A DNA stretch of 46,120 nt, taken from positions 1 to 46,120 of the forward strand of contig NZ_RJAC01000041.1 of NCBI RefSeq assembly GCF_003999975.1, in the 5' to 3' direction. Source of the stretch: Actinoplanes solisilvae (GTDB lineage: Bacteria; Actinomycetota; Actinomycetes; Mycobacteriales; Micromonosporaceae). The position numbers and the translations under genes are program-made. Below are positions 17,184 to 25,173 of this stretch, one piece after another. The notes under the pieces were generated by a model. The model ran no database searches. It saw only the letters and a list, made by a program, of their open reading frames with translations, and was not told the DNA's origin. Positions within the stretch are counted from its first letter, which is position 1. Every line of letters begins with the position of its first letter.

Positions 17184-17828
17184 TTACGAATCCACCGCCT
17201 GCCGGGTCAGGGCCGAAAGACCCGCCGCCTGGAGCTTTTCGGCGCGGTGGCGCAGGCCGAGCAGCATCCGGCGTTCCATGACGAAGCTGCCCTGTGCCAT
17301 TACCAGGTCGTAGTAGAAACGACCGTCCGGTGGGCTGATGCGGTTGCGGCTGATGAGCCGGGTCCCCCCGTCGACCGGCCTCAGGATGAAGGCCCATACC
17401 CAGGCGCCGTCGGTCGACCGGAAGACCAGCGTCCGGTTCTCGGCACAGATCTCGACCCGCATCCGCGGGCCGTCCGGTCCGAGCGGCAGGACGTCGCCGA
17501 CCGCCAAGTTCTGGAACTCGGGCAGGATCTCGTCGGTGCTGTGCATGTCGAGGCCGAACAGGTTCTCGATCCAGTCGTAGGTGTACGCCCCGCCGCGCCC
17601 GCTGCCCATCTGCACCAGCCACGGCCACACCGCCCACGGCTCGGCGCCGATGGTGACCGCCCGGGTGGATCGCACGGCGGCGCCCGGCAGCAGGTCGTCG
17701 CCCGGCAGCGGTCCGGTTGCCTCCTGCTCGGTGGCGCCCCAGGTGAGGCAGTAACGCCGGGCCGGTGACGACACGGCCGCGGCCCCCGCCGCGAGGCCCG
17801 CGGCGGTGACCAGCATCCAGGTCCTCAT
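17184..17828 (-). CDS. SRPBCC-fold protein with N-terminal hydrophobic segment
   Basis: A 214-aa protein. Residues 1-20 are hydrophobic (signal or anchor) and are followed by RRYCLTWGATEQE and LPGDDLLP, typical of a widespread actinobacterial SRPBCC (START/polyketide-cyclase-like) family. The fold core follows: TIGAEPWAVWPWLVQMGSG, TYDWIENLFGLDMHS, and a late helix with the mobile family's RMLLGLR. Members have a hydrophobic pocket but no agreed function. The ATG overlaps the stop of the alcohol dehydrogenase gene by four bases (ATGA), so translation is coupled and the two products probably work together or in one response. Confidence 0.8.
   Translation of the reverse strand: MRTWMLVTAAGLAAGAAAVSSPARRYCLTWGATEQEATGPLPGDDLLPGAAVRSTRAVTIGAEPWAVWPWLVQMGSGRGGAYTYDWIENLFGLDMHSTDEILPEFQNLAVGDVLPLGPDGPRMRVEICAENRTLVFRSTDGAWVWAFILRPVDGGTRLISRNRISPPDGRFYYDLVMAQGSFVMERRMLLGLRHRAEKLQAAGLSALTRQAVDS
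17209..17224. promoter_or_regulatory. Candidate DevR box for CBS-BON/CNBD genes (AGGGCCGAAAGACCCG)
   Basis: Half-sites GGGCC and GACCC flank GAAA, a strong copy. It begins 56 bp before the CBS-BON start and lies inside the last codons of the upstream SRPBCC gene, so a promoter is embedded in coding sequence. Confidence 0.75.
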
Positions 17829-18865
17829 CGTGACACCACCACTTTCAGCGCCCCCGAGTGCGCCGCGTCGGCGAAGACGTCGTACGCGTGCATGAACTCG
17901 TCGAAGCCGAACCGGTGGGTGATCATGTTGCCGACGTCGAGCTGACCGGCGACCAGCATGTCGAGCAGTCGCGGGGTCGAGAACGTGTCGACCAGACCGG
18001 TGGTGATGGTGACGTTGCGGATCCACAGGTCCTCGAGGTGCAGGGTGGCCGGCTTGCCGTGCACGCCGATGTTCGCGATCCGCCCGCCCGGGCGTACCAG
18101 CGTGGTGCACAGCTCGAAGGTCTGCGGCGTGCCGACCGCCTCCATCACCACGTCCGCGCCGAGCCCTTCCGTCAGCGCCTGAACGACGGCGAGGGGTTCC
18201 TGGGTGCCGGCGAGGACCGTCGTGTCCGCGCCGAACAGCTTCGCGGCCTGCAGGCGGCTCTCCGCCTTGTCGATCACGACGATGTGAGCGGGCGAGTAGA
18301 GCCTGGCGGTGAGCACCGCGGCGAGCCCGATCGGTCCGGCGCCCACGATCACGACGGTGTCGCCGGGCTTGACCTGGCCGTTGAGCACACCGACCTCGTA
18401 CGAGGTGGGTAGGATGTCGGCCAGCAGCACGGCCGACTCGTCGCTGACCTGCTCCGGCAGCTTGTAGGTCGACAGATCCGCGTACGGGATCCGCGCGTAC
18501 TCCGACTGCACGCCGTCGACGAGGTGACCGAGGATCCAGCCGCCGCCGCCCAGGCACTGCCCGTACGCGCCCTGCCGGCAGTAACGGCAGATGCCGCACG
18601 CGGAGATGCACGACGCGAGCACGCGATCCCCGGCGGCCAGACCCGATACCGCGCTGCCGGCCTCGACCACGGTGCCGACGGCCTCGTGCCCCAGCACCCG
18701 GCCGGATGCGACCTCGGGCACGTCCCCACCGAGAATGTGCAGGTCGGTGCCGCAGATCGTGACGGCATCAACCCTGATGATCGCATCCTTGGGATCGGTG
18801 ATCGCAGGATCGGGAATCTCCGTCCACGATCGGGCCCCCGGGCCGCCGTAAACAAGTCCCTTCAT
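17825..18865 (-). CDS. Zinc-dependent alcohol dehydrogenase (MDR family)
   Basis: A 346-aa cytoplasmic NAD(P)-dependent dehydrogenase. Catalytic-zinc ligands are Cys38, His60 and Glu61 (ICGTDLH, GHEAVG). Structural-zinc cysteines 90, 93, 96 and 104 are all present. The Rossmann motif is VGAGPIGLAAV near residue 175. It probably interconverts an alcohol and an aldehyde or ketone; under low oxygen it could reoxidise NADH. Start ATG 18865 has AAGGAGGAG upstream. A palindromic DevR box lies 65 bp upstream, shared with the divergent PPDK gene. It is followed by, and coupled to, the SRPBCC gene. The substrate cannot be told from sequence. Confidence 0.9.
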   Translation of the reverse strand: MKGLVYGGPGARSWTEIPDPAITDPKDAIIRVDAVTICGTDLHILGGDVPEVASGRVLGHEAVGTVVEAGSAVSGLAAGDRVLASCISACGICRYCRQGAYGQCLGGGGWILGHLVDGVQSEYARIPYADLSTYKLPEQVSDESAVLLADILPTSYEVGVLNGQVKPGDTVVIVGAGPIGLAAVLTARLYSPAHIVVIDKAESRLQAAKLFGADTTVLAGTQEPLAVVQALTEGLGADVVMEAVGTPQTFELCTTLVRPGGRIANIGVHGKPATLHLEDLWIRNVTITTGLVDTFSTPRLLDMLVAGQLDVGNMITHRFGFDEFMHAYDVFADAAHSGALKVVVSR

Positions 18866-18929
18866 GGCACTCCTCCTTCGTTCGATGTCTTCTTCGCCTC
18901 CACAGTCGTCGCATGCGGGCCCATCGAGT

Positions 18930-18945
18930 AGGGACGTACGGCCCT
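18930..18945. promoter_or_regulatory. Candidate DevR box between ADH and PPDK (AGGGACGTACGGCCCT)
   Basis: The most symmetrical copy in the window: with flanks it reads TAGGGACGTACGGCCCTA. It lies 65 bp from the ADH start and 74 bp from the PPDK start on the other strand, so one site may serve both promoters. Confidence 0.8.
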
Positions 18946-19018
18946 ACAACCCGGGCCCTCGGCCGGGATACCAACAAGGCAGGCTTCCAGCGGGGAGGCG
19001 AGAGGGGTGCGACCGGCC

Positions 19019-21676
19019 ATGACCAGATTCGTGTACGACTTCGTCGAGGGTCACAAGGACCTCAAGGACCTGCTCGGCGGGAAAGGCGCCAACCTGGCCG
19101 AGATGACCCGGATGGGTCTGCCGGTGCCGCCGGGATTCACGGTCACCACCGATGCCTGCCGCGAATACCTGCACACCGGATCGGCCCCCGCGGGCATGCT
19201 CGCCGAGGTGGAGCACCACCTGCGCATGATGCAGAACCAGATCGGCAAGACATTCGGCGACTCGGACGACCCGCTGCTGCTGTCCGTGCGCTCCGGGGCG
19301 AAGTTCTCGATGCCGGGAATGATGGAGACGATCCTCGATATCGGATTGAACGACACCACCGTCGCCGGCCTGGCCCGGCGCACCTCGGACGAGCGATTCG
19401 CCTGGGACTCGTACCGCCGCCTGATCCAGATGTTCGGCCGGACCGTCTTCGACGTGCCCGCCGACGAGTTCGAGACCGAGCTCGCCCACGCCCGGCATGC
19501 CGCCGGCGCGGGGACCGACTCGCAGCTGACGGCCGGGCAGTTGCAGGACCTCGTGCACTCGTACAAGAAGGTCTTCCACGCCCACACCGGCCGTGACTTC
19601 CCGCAGTCGGTGCACGAGCAGCTCTTTCTCGCCATCGTGGCGGTGTTCCGGTCGTGGAACGCCGAGCGTGCCCGGGTCTACCGCCGCAAGGAGCGCATCC
19701 CGCAGGAGCTGGGAACCGCGGTCAACGTCATGGCGATGGTCTTCGGCAACCGGGGGCAGAACTCCGGCACCGGTGTCGCCTTCACCCGTGACCCGGCCAC
19801 CGGACGGCGCGGAGCCTACGGCGACTACCTGCGCAACGCGCAGGGCGAGGACGTCGTCGCCGGCATCCGCAACACCGTCGGGCTGGCCGAGCTGGCCACC
19901 ATCGACCCGCCGAGCTACCGGCAGTTGCTGTCCATCATGCAGCGCCTGGAGCAGCGCTATCGCGATCTGTGCGACATCGAGTTCACGATCGAGAACGGCA
20001 AGCTGTGGATGCTGCAGACCCGCGTCGGCAAGCGCACTCCGGCGGCAGCGTTCGTGATCGCCGCGCAACTGGTCGACGAGGGCACCATCACTCTCGACGA
20101 GGCCTTGCAGCGGGTCAGCGGTGAACAACTCGCCCAGCTGATGTTCCCGAGCTTCGACGAGGCCGCGGCCCACGAACCCCTGACGACCGGCGTCCCGGCC
20201 TCACCGGGAGCATCCGTCGGGGCGATCGTCTTCGACTCGGCCCAGGCGGTCGTGGCCACCGGCCCGGTCATCCTCGTGCGCCGCGAGACGAACCCGGACG
20301 ACCTGCCCGGCATGATCGCCGCGCAGGGCATCCTGACCAGCCGCGGCGGCAAGACCTCACACGCCGCGGTCGTCGCACGCGGCATGGGCAAGACCTGTGT
20401 CTGTGGCGCTGACGAGCTGCGCATCGGCGACGGCGAGGTGACGGTCAACGGCCACACCCTGCACGCCGGCGACATCATCTCGATCGACGGCACCAACGGC
20501 CGGGTCTACGCCGGCGCGGTTCCGGTGCGCCCGTCGAAGGTGGTCCGCTACTTCGAGGGCGAGGTCACCGCGCACGGCGACCCGCTTCTCGCCGCGGTCG
20601 AACGCCTCATGATCCACGCTGACCACGTCGCGACCCTCGACGTGCACGCGAACGCCGACACCGCCGCCGACGCTGCCCGGGCCCGCCGGTTCGGCGCCGG
20701 CGGCGTCGGGTTGTGCCGCACCGAGCACATGTTCCTCGGCGACCGCCGAGTGCTCGTCGAGAGACTCATCCTGGCCGAGGACGACGACGGGCGCGATCAA
20801 GCGCTCGCGGCCCTGCTGCCCCTGCAACGCGCCGACTTCGAGCAGCTTTTCGCCGCGATGGACGGGCTGCCCGTGACGGTCCGGCTGATCGACCCGCCGC
20901 TGCACGAGTTCCTGCCGCCGTTGGAGGAGCTGACCGCCCGCGTGGCCCGTGCCGAAGCACTCGGCGAGGACCCTGGACACGACGGCGCCCTGCTGACCGC
21001 TGTCCGCCGGATGCACGAGGCCAACCCGATGCTCGGTCTGCGCGGCGTACGCCTCGGACTGGTCATCCCCGGGCTGTTCGCGATGCAGGTTCGCGCGATC
21101 GCCGAGGCCGCGGCCGCCCGCGCCGCCGCGGGTGGCGACCCTCAGCCGGAGATCATGGTTCCGCTGGTCGGCGCGGTCCAGGAGCTGGAGACCGTGCGCG
21201 CCGAGGCCGAAGGTGTGCTGGCGAGCGTGCCCGGCGCTCCGCCGATCCGCATCGGCACGATGATCGAGGTGCCCCGGGCCGCTCTGATCGCCGGGCAGAT
21301 CGCCGGCGCGGCCGAGTTCTTCTCCTTCGGCACCAACGACCTCACCCAGATGACGTGGGGCTTCTCCCGCGACGACGTCGAGGGCGCGTTCTTCGGCCGC
21401 TACCTCGACCTGGGAATCTTCGGGGTCTCGCCGTTCGAGACCATCGACGCCGAGGGCGTGGGCGAGCTGGTCCGCATCGCCGTGACCCGCGGCCGCGCCG
21501 CCCGGCCCGACCTGACCATCGGGGTGTGCGGCGAGCACGGGGGCGACCCGGCCTCGGTGCGGTTCTTCCACGACGCCGGGCTCGACTACGTGTCCTGCTC
21601 CCCGTTCCGGGTGCCGATCGCCCGGCTCGAAGCCGGCCGGGCACCCGTCACAGCGTCTTCCTCCGACAGCCGATAG
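19019..21676 (+). CDS. ppdK: Pyruvate, phosphate dikinase
   Basis: An 885-aa enzyme converting pyruvate, ATP and phosphate to PEP, AMP and pyrophosphate, reversibly. In order it has the nucleotide-binding domain (GGKGANLAEMTR near residue 20, SVRSGAKFSMPGMM, GQNSGTGVAFTRDPATG), the swivelling phosphohistidine domain with GGKTSHAAVVARGMGKTCV (catalytic His448) and the PEP/pyruvate barrel with GVCGEHGGDP (catalytic Cys837). The length is normal. ATG 19019 is listed; an in-frame GTG at 19007 overlaps the GAGAGGGG ribosome site and is less likely. The divergent ADH gene shares the DevR box. With PPi it can run in the ATP-forming direction, which may help in energy limitation. Confidence 0.96.
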   Translation: MTRFVYDFVEGHKDLKDLLGGKGANLAEMTRMGLPVPPGFTVTTDACREYLHTGSAPAGMLAEVEHHLRMMQNQIGKTFGDSDDPLLLSVRSGAKFSMPGMMETILDIGLNDTTVAGLARRTSDERFAWDSYRRLIQMFGRTVFDVPADEFETELAHARHAAGAGTDSQLTAGQLQDLVHSYKKVFHAHTGRDFPQSVHEQLFLAIVAVFRSWNAERARVYRRKERIPQELGTAVNVMAMVFGNRGQNSGTGVAFTRDPATGRRGAYGDYLRNAQGEDVVAGIRNTVGLAELATIDPPSYRQLLSIMQRLEQRYRDLCDIEFTIENGKLWMLQTRVGKRTPAAAFVIAAQLVDEGTITLDEALQRVSGEQLAQLMFPSFDEAAAHEPLTTGVPASPGASVGAIVFDSAQAVVATGPVILVRRETNPDDLPGMIAAQGILTSRGGKTSHAAVVARGMGKTCVCGADELRIGDGEVTVNGHTLHAGDIISIDGTNGRVYAGAVPVRPSKVVRYFEGEVTAHGDPLLAAVERLMIHADHVATLDVHANADTAADAARARRFGAGGVGLCRTEHMFLGDRRVLVERLILAEDDDGRDQALAALLPLQRADFEQLFAAMDGLPVTVRLIDPPLHEFLPPLEELTARVARAEALGEDPGHDGALLTAVRRMHEANPMLGLRGVRLGLVIPGLFAMQVRAIAEAAAARAAAGGDPQPEIMVPLVGAVQELETVRAEAEGVLASVPGAPPIRIGTMIEVPRAALIAGQIAGAAEFFSFGTNDLTQMTWGFSRDDVEGAFFGRYLDLGIFGVSPFETIDAEGVGELVRIAVTRGRAARPDLTIGVCGEHGGDPASVRFFHDAGLDYVSCSPFRVPIARLEAGRAPVTASSSDSR

Positions 21677-21685
21677 GTCATAGCG

Positions 21686-22069
21686 ATGAACACGTCCTTG
21701 GACACACGCCTTGACGCCGGTCCCAAGGCACGCGCCATCACGGTCGTTCCCGTCCTCGACGGTGAACGACCGGTCGGCGCGTGGATCGTCAACCGCGAGA
21801 CCGCGGTCTTCCGCCCCGTCGTCGACGTCACCGGGCTGGCCGGCGCGATCCTCGCCGTGGCCGGCGCGATCGCCGTGACCACGGTCGCGGTGGCTCGGCG
21901 CCGCGCGGCGATCGGCGCGGTGACCATGGGCCCCGGCGGCTGGGTCAGCGTCAGGGGGGCCGCGAGCCCACGACCGCGGGCCCGGACGCGGAGGCCGTGG
22001 TGGGCCCGCCTGATCGGCGCCCACCCGCTCGTGACCCGCGACCGGAACCCACGCCGTCCGCACAGGTGA
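21686..22069 (+). CDS. Small single-pass membrane protein, unknown function
   Basis: A 127-aa protein nine bases after the PPDK stop, so probably co-transcribed. Residues about 18-45 hold a soluble strand-rich segment (ITVVPVLDGERPVGAWIVN). About 49-70 is one hydrophobic helix (GLAGAILAVAGAIAVTTVAVA). A GPGGWVSVRG motif and a very basic C-terminal tail follow. The ribosome site is weak, in keeping with translational coupling. I recognise no named family. Tail-type membrane anchoring with the basic tail in the cytoplasm is the likely topology. Confidence 0.6.
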   Translation: MNTSLDTRLDAGPKARAITVVPVLDGERPVGAWIVNRETAVFRPVVDVTGLAGAILAVAGAIAVTTVAVARRRAAIGAVTMGPGGWVSVRGAASPRPRARTRRPWWARLIGAHPLVTRDRNPRRPHR

Positions 22070-22089
22070 GCACGAAGTCGGGCGCCGAC

Positions 22090-22115
22090 CTGACGGCCCT
22101 GGCCGGGGCCGTCAG
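22090..22115. terminator. Bidirectional hairpin between small membrane gene and devR
   Basis: CTGACGGCCC and GGGCCGTCAG form a perfect 10-bp stem with a 6-nt loop, just past the stop codons of two convergent genes. There is no T-tract, which is common for actinobacterial terminators. Confidence 0.65.
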
Positions 22116-22117
22116 CC

Positions 22118-22762
22118 CTATCCGTGTGGGTGCTCGCCGAGCAGCCGGGTCGCCAGCACGGCCGCCTGCGTGCGCCGCTCGAGCCCCAGCTTCGCGAGCA
22201 TGCTCGACACGTAGTTCTTGACAGTCTTCTCGGCCAGGAACATGCGCCCGGCGATCTCGCGGTTCGTCAGGCCCTCGGCGACGTACTCCAGGATCCGGCG
22301 CTCCTGATCGGTGAGCCCGGCCAGCTCGCGGGGCTGCTCCACCCCGTTGCGGATGCGCTCGAGCACCCGCTGGGTCACCGCCGGATCGAGCAGTGACTGG
22401 CCCTGCGCCACCCGGCGGACCGCGTCGACCAGGTCGGTGCCGCGGATCTGCTTGAGCACGTAACCTGAGGCGCCCGCCATGATCGCGGCGAAAAGGGCCT
22501 CGTCATCCTCGTACGACGTGAGGATGAGTCCCTTGATGGACGAGTCGACCGCGCGCACGTCACGGCAAACGTCGATGCCGCTGCCGTCCGGCAGCCGGCC
22601 GTCGAGGATCGCCACGTCGGGGCGCAGAGCGGGGATGCGCCGGGTCGCCTCCTGAGCGGAGCCGGACTCGCCGACGACCTCGATGTCACCGGCCGACTGG
22701 AGCAGATCGACGAGGCCGCGACGAACCACCTCATGGTCGTCGAGGAGAAAGACCCGAATCAT
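22118..22762 (-). CDS. devR: DevR/DosR-type response regulator (NarL/LuxR family)
   Basis: A 214-aa two-component regulator. The receiver domain (1-120) has Asp8/Asp9, phosphoacceptor Asp54 (AILDGRLPDG), Thr82 and Lys104, the same numbering as M. tuberculosis DosR. The LuxR-type helix-turn-helix (about 148-210) contains LTDQERRILEY, GLTNREIAGRMFLAEKTVKN and LGLERRTQAAV. Lys179, Lys182 and Asn183, which contact DNA in DosR, are all kept. DosR activates hypoxia, NO and dormancy genes when phosphorylated by DosS/DosT; no complete kinase is in this window. Two DevR-like boxes lie in the divergent region shared with the Acg-like gene, consistent with autoregulation. I consider it the regulator of the boxes described here. 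Confidence 0.95.
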   Translation of the reverse strand: MIRVFLLDDHEVVRRGLVDLLQSAGDIEVVGESGSAQEATRRIPALRPDVAILDGRLPDGSGIDVCRDVRAVDSSIKGLILTSYEDDEALFAAIMAGASGYVLKQIRGTDLVDAVRRVAQGQSLLDPAVTQRVLERIRNGVEQPRELAGLTDQERRILEYVAEGLTNREIAGRMFLAEKTVKNYVSSMLAKLGLERRTQAAVLATRLLGEHPHG

Positions 22763-22797
22763 GTGTTCTTTCTACCCTGTACGGCCGCCCGGCACCC

Positions 22798-22813
22798 ACC
22801 GCCGAAGGTCCTA
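22798..22813. promoter_or_regulatory. Candidate DevR box proximal to devR (ACCGCCGAAGGTCCTA)
   Basis: A degenerate copy with half-sites CCGCC and GTCCT and the typical GAAG spacer. It begins 36 bp upstream of devR and pairs with a stronger copy whose centre is 29 bp away. It would fit autoregulation of devR. Confidence 0.5.
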
Positions 22814-22826
22814 GGGGCGGCGCCGA

Positions 22827-22842
22827 CAGGACTTTCGGCCCT
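22827..22842. promoter_or_regulatory. Candidate DevR box for the Acg-like gene (CAGGACTTTCGGCCCT)
   Basis: Half-sites AGGAC and GGCCC flank TTTC. It ends 34 bp before the Acg-like start and 65 bp from the devR start, in the devR/acg divergent region. Confidence 0.7.
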
Positions 22843-22876
22843 GAACCCGATGGTTGGACGGCGGCACCGTGGAGAC

Positions 22877-23836
22877 ATGACATCGCTTGAAGACGCTGCC
22901 CGAGCAGCCCAGCACGCGCCATCGGTCTTCAACACCCAGCCCTGGACCTGGCGAATCGTCGGCGATGACCTGGAGCTCCACGCCGACCCGGGCCGTCGTC
23001 TCACCACCGTCGACCGCGAAGGGCGCCTGCTGCTGCTCAGCTGCGGCGCCGCGCTGCACCACGCCCGCACGGCGCTGAACGCCGCCGGCTGGTCAGCCGT
23101 CGTCGAACGATTCCCCGACACCGGACGACCCGAGCTGCTCGCCCGGATCTGGCTCGGCCACACCGTGCCGCCGGACCCGGAGGCGCAGCGCATGGCAGCG
23201 GTGATCCCCCGGCGCCGCACCGACCGGCGCGCCTTCGGCGATCGCACGGTGCCCGAGCAGGAGCTCACCAAGCTGCGCCGCTTCGTCGAGGCCGAGGGCG
23301 CGTACCTGCACGTCGTCCGTCCCGATCAGGTCCCCCAGCTGGCCATCTCGGCCGAGCTCGCCGGCGACGCCGAACTGGACGATCCGGCCTACCGCGCCGA
23401 GCTGAATGAATGGACCACCCGGCCCGCGTTCACCGGCGACGGCGTGCCACCCGCGACCGCCGTCCGCCCGGAACTGCGCCGCGTGCCGCTGCGCGACTTC
23501 GCCCCGGACAGCACCGCCGGGCTGGCCGCCGGCTCCGCACACGACCAGGGCGCCGCCTACGTGGTCATCTTCGGCACCGGCGACTCGCCCCTGGACCTGC
23601 TCCGCGGCGGGGAGGCGCTCTCGGCTCTGCTGCTGCTCGCCACCGCCGACGGTCTGGCCACGGCCCCGCTCAGCGATGCCGTCGAAGTCGAGTGGCCGCG
23701 CACCCTGCTGCGGGACCTGCTCGCCGGCATCGGGGAACCGTTCCTCGTCGTCCGGCTCGGCTACCTCCCGGACAACGAGGGTCTGCCGCCGGTCCCCCGC
23801 CGAGACCCTCGCGAAGTGATCACCGTCATCGAGTAA
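22877..23836 (+). CDS. Acg-like nitroreductase-family protein
   Basis: A 319-aa protein of the Acg subfamily (Rv2032, Rv3127, Rv3131), which is tied to DosR control in mycobacteria. Visible family elements are the start AARAAQHAPSVFNTQPWTW, the R-rich RRRTDRRAFGDR segment (about residues 114-125), and a C-terminal flavin-region stretch with GGEALSALLLLATADGLATAPLSD. The fold is a fused pair of nitroreductase-like halves. Members bind FMN; true nitroreductase activity is doubtful and flavin storage has been proposed. ATG 22877 is chosen by homology; GGAG lies only two bases upstream, so the leader may be short. It is divergent from devR with a DevR box 34 bp upstream. Confidence 0.9.
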   Translation: MTSLEDAARAAQHAPSVFNTQPWTWRIVGDDLELHADPGRRLTTVDREGRLLLLSCGAALHHARTALNAAGWSAVVERFPDTGRPELLARIWLGHTVPPDPEAQRMAAVIPRRRTDRRAFGDRTVPEQELTKLRRFVEAEGAYLHVVRPDQVPQLAISAELAGDAELDDPAYRAELNEWTTRPAFTGDGVPPATAVRPELRRVPLRDFAPDSTAGLAAGSAHDQGAAYVVIFGTGDSPLDLLRGGEALSALLLLATADGLATAPLSDAVEVEWPRTLLRDLLAGIGEPFLVVRLGYLPDNEGLPPVPRRDPREVITVIE

Positions 23837-23861
23837 CGGTCCCCCACTTCGCGGCGGCTCT

Positions 23862-23877
23862 CGGGACTTCCGCCCCT
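23862..23877. promoter_or_regulatory. Candidate DevR box for the HAF-repeat gene (CGGGACTTCCGCCCCT)
   Basis: Half-sites GGGAC and GCCCC with TTCC between them. It ends 53 bp before the start of the secreted HAF-repeat protein, 25 bp after the Acg-like stop. Confidence 0.65.
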
Positions 23878-23930
23878 GTGCACCCCTCGCGGACAGGACT
23901 ATCCACAGGGAAACAGGCAAGGGGTGACCA

Positions 23931-24941
23931 ATGGAACTCAAGACCAGGAAACTCGCACTGAGGCCGTTAGCGGCTGCCGCCTCGCTGGGCCTCGCGTCGG
24001 CAGCGGCGATCGCACCCAGCCCGGCCGCCGCGGTGAGGCCCGCGCCCTACGAGGTGGTAGATCTCGGATTCGGCGGCGAGGCGAGGGCGATCAACAGCCG
24101 GGGCCAGGTCGTCGGCGAGGGCCAGCTGGCCGGAGAGGCGCACTTCCATCCGTTCCTCTGGACCGGCGGCACGATCACCGACCTGGGGGTACTCGAGCGG
24201 GGTGAACGGGAGTACGGACGGGCGACCGACATCAACGATCACGCGCAGGTGGTCGGCTTCAGCGTGGTGCGGCAGGACCCCGAGCAGTCGGGCCAGCATG
24301 CTTTCCTCTGGCAGAACGGCGTGCTCACCGACCTCGACCGGTCCGCGTACGACAGCATGGCGAACGCGATCAACAACCACGGCCAGGTCGCCGGGGTTCG
24401 ATACATCCCCGGTGGCCGGCACGCCGTCTCCTGGCAGAACGGGGTGATGACCGACCTCGGGCCGGGCATCGCCACCGGCATCAACGACCAGGGCCAGATC
24501 ATCGGGTCGGCTACCGGGACAGGCGCCGCACTCTGGGTCCGCGGCAGGGCGTACGACCTCGGCGCGCCGGCCGGGTCGGACGACTGGACCCCCGTCGCCA
24601 TCAACGATCGCGGCTGGATCGTGGGCAATGCCTGGGCCGGAACGGATCTCCGGGCGTACCTGTGGAGGGCCGGCTCCTTCGTCGATCTAGGAACGCTGGG
24701 CGGGAGCGGTGCGGAGGCGATAGACATCGACAACCGCGGTCAGATCCTGGGTCTCAGCCAACCTGCCGGAGCTGACGCCGCAACGCACGCCTTTCTGTGG
24801 CGCGACGGCACGACGATCGACCTCCACCGGCGCGGCGTTCCCGAATATCCGACACTCGACGCTCTTGGCGATCGAGGCCAACTCGTCGGATCGGTCGGCG
24901 ACGCGAACGATCACGCCGGCCTCTACCGGCTCCGGCGCTGA
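23931..24941 (+). CDS. Secreted HAF-repeat protein
   Basis: A 336-aa protein with a Sec signal peptide (basic LKTRKLALR, hydrophobic core, AAA cleavage region near residue 35). The rest consists of about seven repeats of roughly 40 residues with the core N-x-x-G-Q-V-V-G (NSRGQVVG, NDHAQVVG, NNHGQVAG, NDQGQIIG, NDRGWIVG, DNRGQILG, GDRGQLVG), interleaved with HAFLW-type and TDLG strands. These define the extracellular HAF family and probably fold as a beta-propeller. No catalytic motif is visible; a binding or cell-surface role is possible. AAGGGG precedes the ATG at eight bases. Its own DevR-like box suggests induction with the dormancy genes, unusual for a secreted protein. Confidence 0.85.
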   Translation: MELKTRKLALRPLAAAASLGLASAAAIAPSPAAAVRPAPYEVVDLGFGGEARAINSRGQVVGEGQLAGEAHFHPFLWTGGTITDLGVLERGEREYGRATDINDHAQVVGFSVVRQDPEQSGQHAFLWQNGVLTDLDRSAYDSMANAINNHGQVAGVRYIPGGRHAVSWQNGVMTDLGPGIATGINDQGQIIGSATGTGAALWVRGRAYDLGAPAGSDDWTPVAINDRGWIVGNAWAGTDLRAYLWRAGSFVDLGTLGGSGAEAIDIDNRGQILGLSQPAGADAATHAFLWRDGTTIDLHRRGVPEYPTLDALGDRGQLVGSVGDANDHAGLYRLRR

Positions 24942-24977
24942 CCGCCGGCGACCGCCAGGACCAGGCTGCCGGCGAGA

Positions 24978-25074
24978 TGGTGGCCGGGCGAGGAGTCGAA
25001 CCTCGCATGTAGGCGCGGGGAAATCCCTCGGTCCGCCCCACCCTGTTCGGGTAGTTGCCGCATGTCTACCGGCC
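24978..25074 (-). tRNA. tRNA-like element, probably degenerate or non-decoding
   Basis: The 3' part looks like tRNA: T-arm CGAGG-TTCGACT-CCTCG, acceptor strand CCCGGCC, discriminator A and encoded CCA (24978-24980). The 5' end GGCCGGT pairs with the acceptor strand for six bp. Between them, 97 nt in total, there is an anticodon-like hairpin (CTACC-CGAACAG-GGTGG) without the required U33, a GC-rich arm, and no D-stem. A normal tRNA is therefore unlikely. It could be a pseudo-tRNA, an old integration-site remnant, or a tRNA-like end of a regulatory RNA. It lies between convergent genes, with two DevR-type boxes 62-99 bp upstream on its strand. Confidence 0.3.
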
Positions 25075-25082
25075 GTGACTCC

Positions 25083-25098
25083 GGGCGGCTCGCCGCCC
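25083..25098 (+). terminator. Possible terminator of the HAF-repeat gene
   Basis: GGGCGG-CTCG-CCGCCC forms a 6-bp GC stem with a tetraloop, followed by the pyrimidine-rich TTCCTCTTC. It lies 141 bp past the HAF stop, so the assignment is tentative. Confidence 0.4.
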
Positions 25099-25135
25099 TT
25101 CCTCTTCATCCTGTCCCGAGGAGTCCCGTACCGGC

Positions 25136-25151
25136 AGGGTCGACCAGCCCT
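25136..25151. promoter_or_regulatory. Candidate DevR box in a convergent gap (AGGGTCGACCAGCCCT)
   Basis: Half-sites GGGTC and AGCCC with a 4-nt spacer. It is 62 bp upstream of the tRNA-like element on the minus strand and 22 bp (centre to centre) from a second box. No protein gene starts nearby. Confidence 0.5.
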
Positions 25152-25157
25152 CGCCTG

Positions 25158-25173
25158 CGGGACCAAAGGCCCG
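25158..25173. promoter_or_regulatory. Candidate DevR box in a convergent gap (CGGGACCAAAGGCCCG)
   Basis: Both half-sites are perfect (GGGAC, GGCCC), separated by CAAA. As the two flanking genes converge here, it is not placed to drive either of them. It may control a minus-strand transcript reaching the tRNA-like element, 84 bp away. Confidence 0.55.

Noticed and set aside
24978..25074. Normal tRNA, tRNA-Sec or tmRNA end
   Set aside because: T-arm and acceptor fit, but there is no D-stem, no U33 and no UCA anticodon loop; discriminator is A, not the G of tRNA-Sec; the 5' end lacks the tmRNA GGGGCTGA-like start. Kept only as a tRNA-like element.
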